A stretch of DNA of 6,506 bases from an uncultured Romboutsia sp. Lineage in GTDB: Bacteria; Bacillota; Clostridia; Peptostreptococcales; Peptostreptococcaceae. Below are positions 5,012 to 6,506 of this stretch, one piece after another (the stretch's first letter is position 1; the number at the start of each line of letters is the position of its first letter). Location: positions 1 to 6,506 of the forward strand of contig CALFLM010000077.1 in NCBI GenBank assembly GCA_937880075.1, read 5' to 3'. Both the position numbers and the translations under genes were made by a program. Below the pieces are notes generated by a model, which was given only the letters and a program-made list of their open reading frames with translations, made no database searches and had not been told where the DNA came from.

Positions 5012-6506
5012 ATGAAACTAAAAGAAGGTATATACGAACAAATAATATCCAATAAAATACACGAAGAAATAAAAAATAGAGAAAATGAAATAAATATCCA
5101 AAAAGAAGAAATAGAAAAAGAAGAAGCAAAAATAGTACTATCGAAATACCTACAAGAAGTAACTAAAAAAAGCTTAAATCTAATAAAAAATAAAGACCTA
5201 AACAAACAAATAGAACTATGCAACCAAATAATAAACTACCTATCAACACAAGTAGAAGACGAAGAAATAAAAGAAAACAACATCCACAAAAACGGAGAAA
5301 TACTACTATCAATAGAAGAAAAACTTAACAAATCAAAAATAAAAAACAACAATATAAGACCTATAACGCCTATATCACAAAGTTACTTATTTACAAACTC
5401 AAATAATGAACCAGACTTAATAAGTGAATTAAAAAGAGAAATAGCAAGTAGTGACACAATAGATATATTAGTATCATTCATAAGATGGAGCGGACTAAGA
5501 TTAATAAAAGATGAACTAATAGAACATACAAAAACAAAAAAACTAAGAATAATAACAACATCATATATGGGAGCAAGTGAATTTAGGGCTATAAAGTTTT
5601 TATCAGAACTTCCAAATACTGAAATAAAAATATCTTATGATACAAAAAGGACAAGGTTACATGCTAAAAGCTATATGTTCCATAGAAATACAGGATTTAC
5701 AACAGCATACATAGGATCATCAAATATATCAAAAGATGCAATGACAACAGGACTAGAATGGAACATGAAAGTAAGTGAAAAAGACTCAAAAAATATCGTA
5801 GACAAATTCAAAGCAACATTTGAAAGCTATTTTAACGATGAAGAATTTAAAACTTTTACAGAAGATGATGAAGAAAAATTAAAAATCGAATTAAAAAGGG
5901 CTAGAGGAAATGATTATAAATCTGAAAATGAAGATATAGCCAACATAGATGTTAGACCATATCACTATCAACAAGAAATACTAGATACATTAACAGTTGA
6001 AAGAGAAGTACTAGGACACAATAAAAACTTAGTAGTAGCAGCTACAGGAGTAGGAAAAACCGTAATATCAGCATTTGACTATAAAAACTTTAAAAATAAT
6101 AACAAAGGAAAAGTAAATAGATTACTATTCATTGCTCATAGAGAAGATATACTAGTACAAAGCATGAAAACTTTTAGAACCATACTTAGAGATAGAAACT
6201 TTGGTGGGATATACACAGGAAATTTTACTCCAGATAATATAGACCATGTATTTATGACAATACAAACTTTCAATTCTAAAAAGTTTGATGAAACTATAAG
6301 CAAAGATTTTTACGACTTTATAATAGTTGATGAGTTTCATCATGCAAGTGCTCCAAGTTATCAAAAGCTACTTTCACATTTTAATCCTAAAGTACTTCTA
6401 GGACTTACAGCAACACCAGAAAGAATGGATGGAAAAGATGTACTAGAATACTTTGATGGTAGAATAAGTAGTGAAATGAGACTAGGAGAAGCAATAGATA
6501 AAAAAT
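5012..6506 (+). CDS. SauUSI-like type IV restriction enzyme (PLD nuclease plus SF2 helicase), partial
   Basis: The frame runs off the window, giving the first 498 residues of a protein that is about 950-1050 residues in related families. Residues 1-115 are Lys/Glu/Asn-rich and probably helical. Residues about 130-275 form a phospholipase-D-type nuclease domain: L-H-A-K-S-Y-M-F with catalytic His217 and Lys219, then Y-I-G-S-S-N-I-S at 233-240. The helicase domain starts near 313 (R-P-Y-H-Y-Q-Q, Q motif). It carries Walker A A-T-G-V-G-K-T at 344-350, A-H-R-E at 375-378, Walker B D-E-F-H at 440-443 and T-A-T-P at 466-469. This order matches SauUSI of Staphylococcus aureus, an ATP-dependent enzyme that cuts DNA carrying 5-methyl- or 5-hydroxymethylcytosine. 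Its C-terminal DUF3427 region would lie outside the window. The start has an AGAGGT ribosome binding site at 5000-5005. Leu codons are mainly CTA (21 of 40), unlike the neighbours, suggesting transfer. Many databases call such proteins helicases or type III restriction subunits. Confidence 0.88.
   Translation, partial: MKLKEGIYEQIISNKIHEEIKNRENEINIQKEEIEKEEAKIVLSKYLQEVTKKSLNLIKNKDLNKQIELCNQIINYLSTQVEDEEIKENNIHKNGEILLSIEEKLNKSKIKNNNIRPITPISQSYLFTNSNNEPDLISELKREIASSDTIDILVSFIRWSGLRLIKDELIEHTKTKKLRIITTSYMGASEFRAIKFLSELPNTEIKISYDTKRTRLHAKSYMFHRNTGFTTAYIGSSNISKDAMTTGLEWNMKVSEKDSKNIVDKFKATFESYFNDEEFKTFTEDDEEKLKIELKRARGNDYKSENEDIANIDVRPYHYQQEILDTLTVEREVLGHNKNLVVAATGVGKTVISAFDYKNFKNNNKGKVNRLLFIAHREDILVQSMKTFRTILRDRNFGGIYTGNFTPDNIDHVFMTIQTFNSKKFDETISKDFYDFIIVDEFHHASAPSYQKLLSHFNPKVLLGLTATPERMDGKDVLEYFDGRISSEMRLGEAIDKK

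Noticed and set aside
4963..5223. Minus-strand open frame of 86 codons over the start of the PLD-helicase gene
   Set aside because: It is a shadow of the A-rich sense strand, giving a Phe/Ser/Ile-rich product without family features.
6152..6364. Minus-strand open frame of 70 codons over the helicase motifs
   Set aside because: It is antisense to the conserved helicase core and has no supporting signals.
1..6506. CRISPR array, tRNA, rRNA or riboswitch
   Set aside because: No regularly spaced repeats, no cloverleaf with a CCA-type end, and no recognisable riboswitch core were seen on either strand.

Overview
The window is very AT-rich, with strong AAGGAGG-type ribosome binding sites, heavy use of ATA, AGA and TTA codons, and proteins typical of low-GC Firmicutes. 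It is most likely a chromosome segment from a member of the Clostridia. A three-repeat SLH surface protein argues against Clostridioides difficile itself, which anchors its surface proteins through CWB2 repeats. No species can be fixed from the sequence.

Left part (1-2680): a small acidic protein of unknown function is followed directly by a 104-bp element with perfect 15-bp terminal inverted repeats. Near-identical direct repeats flank this element, so it looks like a MITE that may also act as a terminator. About 590 bases without a clear gene follow. Next come surE (5'-nucleotidase), a YbjQ/DUF74 protein, and a 51-residue single-span membrane protein whose start overlaps the end of ybjQ. 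A strong hairpin terminator closes this group.

Middle part (2681-4940) is a gene graveyard around one intact gene. It holds a minus-strand IS630-type transposase relic and a plus-strand fragment of an unidentified gene with odd base composition. An intact secreted SLH protein with a C-terminal His/Cys module follows. Last is a decayed minus-strand relic of a second SLH protein. The intact gene and the relic converge on a shared hairpin.

Right part (5012 to the edge): the first 498 residues of a large protein with a phospholipase-D nuclease domain followed by a superfamily 2 helicase domain. This is the arrangement of the type IV, modification-dependent restriction enzyme SauUSI, so the gene is probably an anti-phage defence gene. 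Its Leu codon choice and A-rich, T-poor sense strand differ sharply from its neighbours, and it begins exactly where the SLH relic is cut off. This suggests the gene arrived by replacement at a site that has collected mobile-element debris.

No wholly new system is evident. The points most worth following are the defence gene at a degraded insertion site, the MITE-like element, the SLH plus His/Cys-module protein, and the overlapping small membrane protein.
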